NCBI GenBank assembly: GCA_050944455.1
Contig: JBMNRC010000004.1
Span: 1-64,000, forward strand
From: Anthropogastromicrobium sp050944455
GTDB taxonomy: Bacteria; Bacillota; Clostridia; Lachnospirales; Lachnospiraceae
Direction of reading: 5' to 3'
DNA: 64,000 bases
A program made the position numbers and the translations under genes. Below are positions 1-8,398 of this stretch, one piece after another. The notes under the pieces are model-generated. The model ran no database searches, was not told the DNA's origin, and was given only the letters and a program-made list of their open reading frames with translations. Each line of letters begins with the position of its first letter. Within the stretch, counting starts at the first letter, position 1.

Positions 1-2
1 TC

Positions 3-455
3 TGGTACAACGCCGCGGTCTCCGGGAACACGGCGACGTACCATGTCAGCACGTCGGAGCACAACAGCGAGAGCGGTACCTACATCACGCACGTTTACGT
101 GACGGACAAACAGGGGCGGCAGGCGCTTGCAGGGAAATCCGTCACGGTTCCGGCAGCAGCCTCCTCCTCCGGCAGCACCGCGGGAAGCGGGGATTACTCG
201 GCGGTTTTCGACGCCCAGTATTATCTGTCGCACTACCCTGATCTTCAGGCGGCCTTCGGCAGCGACGCGTCGGCCGCGTACAGCCATTTCCTGCAGTACG
301 GCATGAAGGAAGCCAGGCAGGCTTCCGCCAACTTCAACCCGGTGGTTTACAGAAACCGCTATCCGGACCTGAACGCCGCGTTCGGCGACCGGTGGGAGCT
401 GTATTACCAGCATTATATCCAGTACGGAATCGCGGAGAACAGATCCGCGGTATAA
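3..455 (+). CDS. Secreted repeat protein, C-terminal end (GBS Bsp-like domain plus PDL repeats), partial
   Basis: The reading frame is open from the first bases of the window, so only the last 150 residues are visible. The first ~45 residues resemble the end of a GBS Bsp-like repeat (WYN...Y.V.TSEHN...GTY.THVYVTD). A Ser/Gly/Ala linker follows, then two ~43-residue repeats of the form F..YY...YPDL.AAFG...Y.H..QYG..E.R. Such repeats are common at the ends of secreted or cell-wall proteins of Lachnospiraceae, which suggests a surface or wall-binding role. The enzymatic or adhesive part, if any, lies upstream. No sortase motif follows; the protein stops right after the second repeat, and a strong terminator comes 44 bp later. 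The function is not known. Confidence 0.8.
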   Translation, partial: WYNAAVSGNTATYHVSTSEHNSESGTYITHVYVTDKQGRQALAGKSVTVPAAASSSGSTAGSGDYSAVFDAQYYLSHYPDLQAAFGSDASAAYSHFLQYGMKEARQASANFNPVVYRNRYPDLNAAFGDRWELYYQHYIQYGIAENRSAV

Positions 456-498
456 CCGGCCTGCAGCAGGACAACCCCGCAGTCATAACGATCTGATG

Positions 499-547
499 AA
501 ACTGCTGTCTCTGCCTTTCAGAAAAGAAAGGCCGGGACAGCAGTTTT
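499..547 (+). terminator. Rho-independent terminator of the surface-protein gene
   Basis: The arms AAACTGCTGTC and GACAGCAGTTT pair, with an inner GCCTTTC/GAAAGGC stem, and the hairpin runs into a short T run. It lies between the surface-protein stop and the promoter of the decarboxylase operon. Confidence 0.8.
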
Positions 548-577
548 GCGTTTCGGAATCCCGGAGCCAATAACATC

Positions 578-606
578 TTGAATTCACAGAGGGAAACGGC
601 TACAAT
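578..606 (+). promoter_or_regulatory. Promoter of the decarboxylase operon
   Basis: TTGAAT at 578-583, 17 bp spacer, TACAAT at 601-606. Predicted start near 613 gives a leader of about 60 nt. The leader contains a hairpin, CGGACAG (623-629) with CTGTCCG (640-646), just before the AGGAGG site at 661-666. Confidence 0.65.
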
Positions 607-673
607 GATATTCGGCAGAAAGCGGACAGTTGCCACAGGCTGTCCGTGAAAATACTATGTAGGAGGACTGAAT

Positions 674-2113
674 ATGAGTACTGCAACACAGAGTTCAGCA
701 AGTCAAAGAATTGCCGCTTTGCTTGATGACAGCAGCTTCGTGGAAATCGGCGGTATGGTTACGGCCAGAAACACCGATTTCGGGCTCAGCGGCAGGAACA
801 CGCCTGCTGACGGCGTCATCACCGGCTACGGCACGATTGACAGCAACCTTGTCTATGTTTACAGCCAGGATGCAGCCGTGCTGGGAGGTTCCGTCGGTGA
901 GATGCACGCGAAGAAAATCGAGAGACTGTACAGCCTCGCGATGAAGGTAGGCGCGCCGGTGATCGGCCTGATTGACTGTGCCGGACTCCGTCTGGAAGAG
1001 GCGACGGATGCTCTCGCGGCATTCGGCAGGATCTACCGCTGCCAGACTCTTGCTTCGGGCGTGATTCCGCAGATTACGGCTGTCTTCGGCGTTTGCGGCG
1101 GCGGAATGGCTGTTGTGCCGGCGCTGACGGATTTCACATTTATGGAATCGGAGAAGGCAAAGCTTTTTGTCAATTCCCCCAATGCCCTCGATGGCAACAA
1201 GTCCCTCGATACCGCTTCGGCAGACTTCCAGAGCAGTGAATCCGGCCTTGCCGACGTGACGGGTTCTGAGGATGAGATTATCGCGGAGATCCGCCGGCTC
1301 GTCCCGATTCTCCCGGCGAACAATGAAGATGACCAGTCCTATGACGCCTGCACCGACGACCTGAACCGCCTGTGCACGGATCTCGAGGCGTCCGCCGGCG
1401 ACCCGGCTCTTGCGCTTCCGATGATCTCCGACGACGGTTTCTTCTTTGAAGTGAAGAGAAACTACGCGAAGGATATGGTCTGCGGCTTTATCCGCCTGAA
1501 CGGCAATACGGTCGGCGCCGTCGCGAACCGCACGGTCGAGTATGATGACAAAGCGGAAGCGAAGGCAGAATACGACGCGGTTCTCTCAACCGCAGGCGCT
1601 GAGAAAGCGGCAGAGTTCGTAAAGTTCTGCGACGCTTTCTCCATTCCGGTTCTCACGCTCACGAACGTGAAAGGATACAAAGCGGAAGTCGCGGAGGAGA
1701 AGACCATCGCAAGGGCAGCCGCGAAACTGATCTACGCCTTCGGGGACGCCACTGTTCCGACCGTGAACGTCATCACCGGACAGGCATTCGGCACCGCTTC
1801 CCTCGCGATGAACAGCAGCGCGGATCTCACGTTCGCGTGGCCGGATTCCTCCATCGGCATGATGGACGCGACGTCCGCGGCGAAGATTATCTATGCTGAC
1901 GAAATTGAGAAGGCTGACGACCAGAAGGCCTTTATCGCCGAGAAAGCCGCCGCTTACGCGAAGCTCCAGGGCAGCGCTGATTCCGCGGCAAGAAGAGGCT
2001 ATGTCGACAGCATTATTGATCCTGCTTCCACCAGAAAGAATGTGATCGCGGCATTCGAAATGCTGTTTACCAAGAGAGAGGATCGCCCTGACAGGAAACA
2101 CGGTACGGTATAA
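674..2113 (+). CDS. mmdA: Acyl-CoA carboxyltransferase (methylmalonyl-CoA decarboxylase alpha-like)
   Basis: This is a 479-residue biotin-dependent carboxyltransferase of the MmdA/GcdA/12S type, with both crotonase-like halves in one chain. It moves a carboxyl group between an acyl-CoA and carboxybiotin. The oxyanion-hole glycines are visible in the N half (GVCGGGM, about 140-145) and in the C half (GQAFGTAS, about 369-376). It is somewhat shorter than the usual ~510 residues. The start follows AGGAGG with good spacing. It opens an operon with an OadG-like subunit, a biotin carrier and OadB, so it probably feeds a Na+-pumping decarboxylase. Whether the substrate is methylmalonyl-, malonyl- or another acyl-CoA cannot be read from the sequence. 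Confidence 0.85.
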   Translation: MSTATQSSASQRIAALLDDSSFVEIGGMVTARNTDFGLSGRNTPADGVITGYGTIDSNLVYVYSQDAAVLGGSVGEMHAKKIERLYSLAMKVGAPVIGLIDCAGLRLEEATDALAAFGRIYRCQTLASGVIPQITAVFGVCGGGMAVVPALTDFTFMESEKAKLFVNSPNALDGNKSLDTASADFQSSESGLADVTGSEDEIIAEIRRLVPILPANNEDDQSYDACTDDLNRLCTDLEASAGDPALALPMISDDGFFFEVKRNYAKDMVCGFIRLNGNTVGAVANRTVEYDDKAEAKAEYDAVLSTAGAEKAAEFVKFCDAFSIPVLTLTNVKGYKAEVAEEKTIARAAAKLIYAFGDATVPTVNVITGQAFGTASLAMNSSADLTFAWPDSSIGMMDATSAAKIIYADEIEKADDQKAFIAEKAAAYAKLQGSADSAARRGYVDSIIDPASTRKNVIAAFEMLFTKREDRPDRKHGTV

Positions 2114-2127
2114 GGGAGGAGCACGGC

Positions 2128-2955
2128 ATGAAAAAGAAGTTACTCGCTCTTGTCCTTGTGGTCACGGCCTGCATTTCCCTGCTGGCAGGCTGCGCGTCCA
2201 CGAAATACCTGGATGACTCGACAGACCCGCAGGATGCTGCCGCTGCCGCGGACATCAAGGAGAAAGCGCTGGACTATGTCAACAGCATCATTGACTCTGA
2301 CGGCGACGGCAAAGTCGATGACGAGGAGACGTCGAACGCAGCGGTCGATGACGGAATCGTCTACAACGGCCTGGACGGCCTTGTCCCGGACAGGGTGCTT
2401 CTCGGCGGATACCAGTCCTGGCAGACCAATGAGGAAAACCTCGGGGCATATGTCGGCGATATTCTCACCGCTGACGACCTGAAAGTGATCGACGACACTG
2501 ACAATGACACCTACGTCGCAACCGCTGAGCTCCAGTTTGAAAAGCGCACGGCGGAATTCCGCATGATTTTCAATCACCAGCTGGAGGCGGAGGGAATTAC
2601 CTTCAATCCCGATTATTCGCTGGGCGAAAAACTGGGGCAGGCGGCGCTGAATACCGTGATCGGCCTGGTCAGCGTGTTCGTCATCCTGATCGTCATCATG
2701 CTGGTCATCTACTGCTTCAAGTTCATCCACAACTTTGAGGAGAAGAAGAACCGGAAAGCCGCTGAGGCGGAAGCCGGCAGCGCGCCGGAACAGGCGGCCG
2801 CTGTGGAATCAGCGGCAGAAGAGGAAGATGTGACAGACGACCTTGAACTGGTTGCTGTCATCACAGCGGCGATCGCCGCATCCGAGGGGACTTCCCCGGA
2901 CGGACTGGTTGTCCGCAGCGTCAAACGCGCACATACATCAAACTGGAAGAGATAA
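2128..2955 (+). CDS. OadG-family decarboxylase subunit with lipoprotein N-terminus and EF-hand loop
   Basis: 275 residues. A lipoprotein signal with the lipobox LAGC (Cys22) is followed by ~145 extracytoplasmic residues, one membrane span near 172-200 and a cytoplasmic tail rich in Ala and Glu. The span and its position between carboxyltransferase and biotin carrier identify it as the gamma subunit, which anchors the complex to OadB. Residues 56-67 (DSDGDGKVDDEE) match the 12-residue EF-hand calcium loop at every key position. A second stretch, 123-134 (DTDNDTYVATAE), has the acidic spacing but lacks the loop Gly. The rest of the outer domain looks like a small alpha/beta fold. The tail ends with VRSVKR, like many OadG proteins. 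GGGAGGAG precedes the ATG. Confidence 0.8.
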   Translation: MKKKLLALVLVVTACISLLAGCASTKYLDDSTDPQDAAAAADIKEKALDYVNSIIDSDGDGKVDDEETSNAAVDDGIVYNGLDGLVPDRVLLGGYQSWQTNEENLGAYVGDILTADDLKVIDDTDNDTYVATAELQFEKRTAEFRMIFNHQLEAEGITFNPDYSLGEKLGQAALNTVIGLVSVFVILIVIMLVIYCFKFIHNFEEKKNRKAAEAEAGSAPEQAAAVESAAEEEDVTDDLELVAVITAAIAASEGTSPDGLVVRSVKRAHTSNWKR

Positions 2956-2971
2956 ACAGGAGGACACTTTC

Positions 2972-3340
2972 ATGAAAAACTACACGATTACGGTCAATGG
3001 CAACGTCTATGATGTCACAGTAGAAGAAGGCGGCGCAGGCGCTTCCGCACCGGCCGCTGCACCGAAAGCTGCTCCGAAGGCTGTTCCGGCGAAGAAAGCT
3101 GCCGCGAAGAGCGCAGGCGCTGAAGGCGCTGTAAAGATCACCGCCCCGATGCCCGGAAAGATCCTTGCCGTCAAGGCACAGCCGGGTGAAGCAGTCAAGA
3201 AGGGCCAGGTTGTTCTTACCCTTGAGGCCATGAAGATGGAGAATGATATCGTTGCTCCGCAGGACGGCACAATCGCTACCGTATCCGTGGACGCGGGCCA
3301 GTCCGTCGAGTCCGGCGCAGTGCTCGCGACGATGAACTGA
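2972..3340 (+). CDS. Biotin carboxyl carrier protein of the decarboxylase
   Basis: 122 residues. The N-terminus (MKNYTITVNGNVYDVTVEE) is typical of decarboxylase biotin carriers. It is followed by a flexible Ala/Pro/Lys linker (about 28-50) and a biotinyl domain with the attachment motif EAMKMEN; the biotinylated lysine is Lys88. I placed the start at the ATG behind AGGAGG (2959-2964). It carries carboxybiotin from the carboxyltransferases to OadB. It is the only biotin domain encoded in this operon, since neither carboxyltransferase contains one. It therefore probably serves both. Confidence 0.9.
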   Translation: MKNYTITVNGNVYDVTVEEGGAGASAPAAAPKAAPKAVPAKKAAAKSAGAEGAVKITAPMPGKILAVKAQPGEAVKKGQVVLTLEAMKMENDIVAPQDGTIATVSVDAGQSVESGAVLATMN

Positions 3341-3361
3341 TGACAGTAAGGGAGAGAACAA

Positions 3362-4510
3362 ATGGGATATATTGCGGAAACACTGAATAATCTGCTTCAT
3401 CAGTCCGCATTCCTGAACATGTCCTGGGGCAATGTCCTGATGATCGGCGTCGCGCTGATCTTCATGTATCTGGCCATTGCGAAGGAATACGAACCGCTGC
3501 TTCTGGTCCCCATCTCGTTCGGCATGCTGCTTGTCAACATGTACCCGGATATCATCGCGTCACCGGATGAGACCAGCAACGGCGTCGGCGGACTTCTGTA
3601 TTATTTCTATCAGATGGATGAGTGGAGCATTCTGCCGTCCCTGATTTTCATGGGCGTCGGAGCCATGACGGACTTCTCCCCGCTGATCGCGAACCCCATC
3701 AGTTTCATTCTCGGTGCGGCAGCTCAGCTGGGTATCTACGTCGCCTACTTCCTCGCCATTCTTCTCGGGTTCAACAACAAGGCGGCGGCCGCCATCTCCA
3801 TCATCGGCGGCGCTGACGGCCCGACATCCATTTTCCTGTGCAGCAAGCTCGGCCAGACCGAATATATGGGCCCGATCGCAGTCGCTGCCTACTCCTACAT
3901 GTCTCTTGTCCCGATCATCCAGCCTCCGATCATGAAGGCCCTGACCACGGAGAAAGAGAGAAAGATCAAGATGGACCAGCTCCGCCCGGTTTCCAAGCTG
4001 GAGCGGATCCTGTTCCCGATCATCGTAACGATTGTCGTTGTTCTGATTCTTCCCCAGACCGCTCCGCTGGTCGGCATGCTGATGCTCGGCAACCTGTTCC
4101 GCGAGTGCGGCGTTGTCAACCAGCTGTCCGAGACCGCCAGCAACGCGATGATGTACATCGTCGTTATCCTTCTGGGCACCTCCGTCGGCGCGACCACAAG
4201 CGCGGAAGCGTTCCTGAAGATCGATACCCTGAAGATCGTTGTCCTGGGCCTTGTAGCCTTCGCGTTCGGAACGGCGGGCGGTGTTCTTCTCGGAAAGCTG
4301 CTCTGTAAGGTGACACACGGCAAGATCAATCCGCTGATCGGCTCCGCCGGGGTTTCCGCGGTCCCGATGGCCGCGCGTGTTTCCCAGAAGGTCGGTTCCG
4401 AGTCGGATCCGACGAACTTCCTGCTGATGCACGCGATGGGACCGAATGTCGCCGGAGTTATCGGTACGGCTGTTGCCGCAGGTACCTTCATGGCAATCTT
4501 CGGCGTATAA
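3362..4510 (+). CDS. oadB: Na+-translocating decarboxylase beta subunit
   Basis: 382 residues with about ten hydrophobic segments. This integral membrane subunit decarboxylates carboxybiotin and exports Na+. The signature GGADGPTSIF is present, with the essential aspartate at Asp152, and the C-terminal half has the conserved NP.IG.AGVSAVPMAARV and MHAMGPNVAGVIG segments. It lies 21 bp after the biotin-carrier gene with a GGGAGAG site, so it is translated from the same mRNA. The length matches the usual ~375-435 residues. Confidence 0.92.
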   Translation: MGYIAETLNNLLHQSAFLNMSWGNVLMIGVALIFMYLAIAKEYEPLLLVPISFGMLLVNMYPDIIASPDETSNGVGGLLYYFYQMDEWSILPSLIFMGVGAMTDFSPLIANPISFILGAAAQLGIYVAYFLAILLGFNNKAAAAISIIGGADGPTSIFLCSKLGQTEYMGPIAVAAYSYMSLVPIIQPPIMKALTTEKERKIKMDQLRPVSKLERILFPIIVTIVVVLILPQTAPLVGMLMLGNLFRECGVVNQLSETASNAMMYIVVILLGTSVGATTSAEAFLKIDTLKIVVLGLVAFAFGTAGGVLLGKLLCKVTHGKINPLIGSAGVSAVPMAARVSQKVGSESDPTNFLLMHAMGPNVAGVIGTAVAAGTFMAIFGV

Positions 4511-4732
4511 CCGGAGCCGGTCCGGACTGTTCCGGCGCGGACTTCCGACGGGAACAAAACATTATTACATGGAGCCCGCGGCGTTCCGCAGAAGCGCCGG
4601 AAAATGAAATCTGCTGCTGCCGCATCCGCGGCGGGACAGGGACATCCCTGTCAAACCAAAAGATACAGCGCCCCGCGGGGTTTCAGGATTCACCGGGAAC
4701 TCTCCGGGCACTGATGGGAGGATTAATTAGTT
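4511..4732 (+). other. 222-bp gap within the decarboxylase operon
   Basis: No gene is visible. It holds several GC-rich inverted repeats, notably GACAGGGA/TCCCTGTC at 4635-4652 and the palindrome CCCCGCGGGG at 4671-4680. I see no convincing promoter or T-tailed terminator. The hairpins may set the level of oadA relative to the upstream genes or protect processed mRNA ends; this is inference. Confidence 0.4.
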
Positions 4733-6148
4733 ATGGCTGAAGAAGTCAAGAAAAAGCCAGTAGGCATTATGGAGACTGTTCTCCGTGATGCCCATCAGTC
4801 TCTGATCGCAACCCGTATGACCACGGAAGAGATGCTGCCGATCGTTGACAAAATGGATCAGGTCGGCTACTACTCCGTGGAATGCTGGGGCGGCGCTACT
4901 TTTGACGCCTGCCTCCGTTTCCTCCACGAGGATCCCTGGGAAAGGCTCCGCAAGCTGAGAGCCGGATTCAAGAAATCCAAACTGCAGATGCTTTTCCGCG
5001 GGCAGAATATCCTCGGATACAACCACTACGCTGATGATGTCGTTGAATATTTCGTGCAGAAGTCCATCGCGAACGGCATCGATATCATCCGCATCTTCGA
5101 CTGCCTGAATGATCTCCGCAACCTGGAGACAGCCGTAAAGGCCTGCAAGAAGGAAGGCGGCCACGCGCAGATCGCGCTGAGCTACACGATCGGCGACGGA
5201 TACACGCTGGATTACTGGAAGGACACCGCCAGGAGAATTGAGGAGATGGGAGCGGATTCGCTCTGCATCAAGGACATGGCGGGCCTGCTTCTCCCGTACA
5301 CCGCGACGGATCTGGTTAAGGCCCTTAAGGCCGGAACCAATCTTCCGATCCAGATTCACACCCACTGCACTTCCGGCGTCGCCCCGATGACCTATCTGAA
5401 AGCCGTCGAAGCCGGCGCTGACGTCATCGACTGCGCGATCAGCCCGTTCTCGTCCGGAACCAGCCAGCCCGCAACCGAGGTCATGGTCGAGACCTTCAAG
5501 GGAACCCCGTATGACACCGGCCTTGATCAGAAGCTTCTGGGCGAGATCGCGGATTACTTCCGTCCGATCCAGGAGAAGTACCTGAAGTCCGGACGCCTGA
5601 ACCCGAAGGTCATGGGCGTCAACATCAAGACCCTGATGTACCAGGTGCCGGGCGGCATGCTGTCCAACCTGGTCAGCCAGCTCAAGGAAGCCCACGCGGA
5701 GGACAAGTATTACGAAGTGCTCGAGGAGATCCCGAGAGTCCGCGACGACTTCGGCCAGCCGCCGCTGGTCACCCCGTCTTCCCAGATCGTCGGAACGCAG
5801 GCCGTTCTGAATGTGCTGCAGGGCGAGAGATACAAGATGATCACCAAGGAGTCCAAAAAGCTTCTTCACGGCGAATTCGGAAGAACGATCAAGCCGTTCA
5901 ACCCGGAAGTCCAGAAGAAGGCCTGCGGCGACGAGCCGCCGATCACCTGCCGTCCGGCAGACCTGATCCCGCCGCAGCTTCCTCAGTTCAGGAAAGAATG
6001 CGCCCAGTGGGTGCAGCAGGAGGAGGATGTCCTCACGTACGCGCTGTTCCCGCAGGTGGCTGTTGAGTTCTTCAAGTACAGACAGGCTCAGCAGACGAAG
6101 GTCGATCCGGCTGCCGCGGACACCAAGGCAAAGGCATATCCGGTCTGA
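4733..6148 (+). CDS. oadA: Oxaloacetate decarboxylase alpha / pyruvate carboxylase subunit B-type carboxyltransferase
   Basis: 471 residues: an HMG-lyase-like TIM barrel (to about 290) and a conserved PYC/OADA domain. Metal-binding and catalytic features are visible: LRDAHQS with Asp19, CIKDMAG with the lysine that is carbamylated in the family (Lys180), and IHTHCTSG. The chain stops before any biotinyl domain, so it must use the separate carrier encoded upstream. In this family the enzyme moves the carboxyl group of oxaloacetate to biotin. Together with the MmdA-like gene it gives the operon two different carboxyltransferases, resembling the 5S and 12S subunits of propionibacterial transcarboxylase. 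A strong terminator follows. Confidence 0.9.
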   Translation: MAEEVKKKPVGIMETVLRDAHQSLIATRMTTEEMLPIVDKMDQVGYYSVECWGGATFDACLRFLHEDPWERLRKLRAGFKKSKLQMLFRGQNILGYNHYADDVVEYFVQKSIANGIDIIRIFDCLNDLRNLETAVKACKKEGGHAQIALSYTIGDGYTLDYWKDTARRIEEMGADSLCIKDMAGLLLPYTATDLVKALKAGTNLPIQIHTHCTSGVAPMTYLKAVEAGADVIDCAISPFSSGTSQPATEVMVETFKGTPYDTGLDQKLLGEIADYFRPIQEKYLKSGRLNPKVMGVNIKTLMYQVPGGMLSNLVSQLKEAHAEDKYYEVLEEIPRVRDDFGQPPLVTPSSQIVGTQAVLNVLQGERYKMITKESKKLLHGEFGRTIKPFNPEVQKKACGDEPPITCRPADLIPPQLPQFRKECAQWVQQEEDVLTYALFPQVAVEFFKYRQAQQTKVDPAAADTKAKAYPV

Positions 6149-6186
6149 TCCCGGTACCGCGGCAATATTCCCGCACCCTGTGTGAA

Positions 6187-6220
6187 ACGGGCTTCCGTGC
6201 AGACGGAAGCCCGTTTTTTT
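6187..6220 (+). terminator. Rho-independent terminator of the decarboxylase operon
   Basis: A perfect 12-bp stem, ACGGGCTTCCGT with ACGGAAGCCCGT, loop GCAG, then seven T residues. Confidence 0.95.
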
Positions 6221-6297
6221 GCAGACGGCAAGCCTGACGGAAAACCAGGCCTCGAAAGATTCCTGCTGTGCCGCGGCCGCGGCGCGCCGGGTGAAGG

Positions 6298-6327
6298 TGG
6301 ACACGGACAGCCGGGCCATGATACAAT
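6298..6327 (+). promoter_or_regulatory. Promoter for the flavoprotein-cmk-ispH unit
   Basis: TGGACA at 6298-6303, 18 bp spacer, TACAAT at 6322-6327 with TGA directly before it (extended -10). The next ATG with a family match is at 6445. Confidence 0.5.
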
Positions 6328-6444
6328 AAACAGGACTGCGGCCTGAAAGGCAGGCCCGCGATTCAATCCGCCCCGCGGAAGTCCCCGCGGGCAGCCGGAA
6401 CAGACCGGCGCGGTTCCTGCGTCCGGAAAACAGAAAACGATGGA

Positions 6445-7695
6445 ATGAAAAAAACGATAGTTGTCATCGGCGGCGGAGCCGCCGGAATGATGGCTGCCTG
6501 CGCGGCGGCCCGGAACGGCGCTTCCGTGATTCTCCTCGAGAAAAATGAGAAAGCCGGAAAAAAAATCTATATTACGGGAAAGGGACGCTGCAATTTCACC
6601 AACGCGTGCCCGATGAGCGAGATGCCGGAGAAAACAACGCGGAACGGCCGATTCCTGTACAGTGCGTTCGCCGCGTTTTCCAACAGCGAGATGGCGGATT
6701 TTCTGGAGGCGCACGGCTGTCCGGTCAAGACAGAGCGCAGCGGCCGCATGTTCCCGGCTTCCGACAAGGCGTCTGACGTCACGGCTGCCATCCTCAGGGC
6801 GCTGTCCCGCGAATCCGTGCAGCTGCGCCTCCGCACAGAGGTGAAAAAACTGATCGTGAAAGACGGGCGGATCGCGGGGGTGGAAACCCGGCAGGGCCGG
6901 ATCCCGGCGGACGCGGTGATCGTGGCGACGGGAGGCCTTTCGTATCCTTCCACCGGTTCCACCGGCGACGGGTACCGCTTCGCCGAGCAGACCGGCCACC
7001 AGGTGACGGAATGCCTGCCCTGCCTGGTCTCTTTTCACTGCGCGGAGCCCTGGGTGAGAGATCTTGAGGGGCTCTCCCTGCGGAATATCGCTGTGCGGGT
7101 CCTGGACGGCAGAAAGAAACTGTATGAGGACTTCGGCGAGATGCTGTTCACCCATTTCGGGGTGAGCGGCCCGGTGATTCTTTCGGCGAGCAGCCATACG
7201 GTGGAGCGCCTGCGGAAAGCAGGCTCCCTGAAACTGACTGTCGACCTCAAGCCGGCTCTGCCGCCGGAACAGCTGGACGCCAGGGTACTCCGGGATTTCA
7301 GTTCGGAGCCCCGGAAGCTGTTCAGGAATTCCCTCGGCGGCCTGCTCCCGGAGCGGATGACCGGCGTGATCGTCAGCCTTTCCGGGATCGACCCGGAGAA
7401 AACAGTGAACAGCGTCACCCGGGAAGAGCGGAGGCGCCTGGTGGAGCTTCTGAAGTGCCTGCCCCTGACCGTCACCGGGACAGGAGGGTTCGCGGAGGCT
7501 GTGATCACAAGGGGAGGGGTCAGCGTAAAAGACGTGAATCCCTCCACGATGGAGTCAAAACTGGTACCCGGGCTGTATTTTGCGGGTGAAGTGCTGGACG
7601 CGGACGCGGTGACGGGCGGGTACAATCTACAGATTGCCTGGTCCACCGGAGTCCTGGCGGGCTGTTCAGCGGCGGAAAAACTGAAAACAACCTGA
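6445..7695 (+). CDS. NAD(P)/FAD-dependent oxidoreductase, HI0933/BaiN-like
   Basis: 416 residues of the HI0933/YhiN flavoprotein family. The FAD-binding GGGAAG motif is at residues 9-14, with the family signature KAGKKIYITGKGRCNFTNA shortly after. An internal GGLSYPSTGSTGDGY and the C-terminal FAD loop GEVLDADAVTGGYNLQ.A are also present. Members are soluble flavoproteins; BaiN reduces bile-acid intermediates in one clostridium, but most members are uncharacterised. The start lies behind AACGATGGA, a weak ribosome site. Cotranscription with cmk and ispH is likely, as gaps are 4-15 bp. Confidence 0.85.
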   Translation: MKKTIVVIGGGAAGMMAACAAARNGASVILLEKNEKAGKKIYITGKGRCNFTNACPMSEMPEKTTRNGRFLYSAFAAFSNSEMADFLEAHGCPVKTERSGRMFPASDKASDVTAAILRALSRESVQLRLRTEVKKLIVKDGRIAGVETRQGRIPADAVIVATGGLSYPSTGSTGDGYRFAEQTGHQVTECLPCLVSFHCAEPWVRDLEGLSLRNIAVRVLDGRKKLYEDFGEMLFTHFGVSGPVILSASSHTVERLRKAGSLKLTVDLKPALPPEQLDARVLRDFSSEPRKLFRNSLGGLLPERMTGVIVSLSGIDPEKTVNSVTREERRRLVELLKCLPLTVTGTGGFAEAVITRGGVSVKDVNPSTMESKLVPGLYFAGEVLDADAVTGGYNLQIAWSTGVLAGCSAAEKLKTT

Positions 7696-7710
7696 AAAGT
7701 GAGGCGTGAG

Positions 7711-8394
7711 ATGGGATTCAACGTAGCAATCGACGGACCCGCGGGATCCGGAAAAAGCACTGTAGCGAGAAAAGCGGCGGAGAAACTGCATTTTCTGTAT
7801 GTGGACACCGGCGCGATGTACCGGGCCATCGGTCTCTGCATGCACCGCGAGGGACTGGATCTTGAGGACGAGGCGGCGGTGAGCGAGCATATCGGGGACG
7901 CGCATATTGATATCCGCTACGATGAGGAGGGACAGCAGCGGGTTCTCCTCAACGGAGAGGACGTCACTCCGGTCATCCGCGATGAGAAAGTCGGCGCCAT
8001 GGCTTCCGCGGTGAGCCGGTACCCGGCGGTGAGAAACCACCTGACGTCCCTGCAGAGAGAGCTTGCCGCGGAAAACGACGTCTTCATGGACGGCCGGGAT
8101 ATCGGAACCTGCATTCTCCCCGACGCCGGCCTGAAAATTTATCTGACAGCCGATCCTTCGGTCCGGGCGGAGCGCAGAGTCGGCGAGCTGGCGCAGAAGG
8201 GAATCGCCGCCGATTTCGAGAAAATCCGGGAGGAAATCATCGCCAGGGACTGGCAGGACATGCACCGCGAGACCGCGCCGCTGAAACAGGCGGAGGACGC
8301 CGTGAAAATCGACACTTCCAGCATGACCATTCAGGAAGTCACTGACCGCGTCGTCGCGCTGACCCGGGAGAGAATGGCCGGAAAGGCACAGTGA
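7711..8394 (+). CDS. cmk: Cytidylate kinase
   Basis: 227 residues. Phosphorylates CMP and dCMP with ATP. The P-loop GPAGSGKST is at residues 9-17, followed by YVDTGAMYRAIG and DGRDIGT, both typical of Cmk, and an R.RR.GEL lid segment. I prefer the ATG at 7711 over an in-frame GTG at 7699, because the family starts directly with the P-loop strand and GAGGCGTGAG before 7711 can serve as a weak ribosome site. The order cmk-ispH-S1 protein is conserved in Firmicutes. Confidence 0.93.
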   Translation: MGFNVAIDGPAGSGKSTVARKAAEKLHFLYVDTGAMYRAIGLCMHREGLDLEDEAAVSEHIGDAHIDIRYDEEGQQRVLLNGEDVTPVIRDEKVGAMASAVSRYPAVRNHLTSLQRELAAENDVFMDGRDIGTCILPDAGLKIYLTADPSVRAERRVGELAQKGIAADFEKIREEIIARDWQDMHRETAPLKQAEDAVKIDTSSMTIQEVTDRVVALTRERMAGKAQ

Positions 8395-8398
8395 ACGG

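Noticed and set aside
630..658. TTGCCA-17-TACTAT promoter-like sequence just before the mmdA-like gene
   Set aside because: Transcription would start within the AGGAGG site, leaving no usable leader; the promoter at 578-606 fits better.
4727..6319. Long open frames on the - strand opposite oadA, plsX-rnc, PFL-folA, ftsW and smc
   Set aside because: They mirror the codon pattern of real + strand genes in GC-rich DNA, encode no recognisable domain and lack ribosome sites.
7699..7710. cmk starting at GTG 7699
   Set aside because: It adds four residues not seen in the family; the ATG at 7711 starts directly at the conserved strand.
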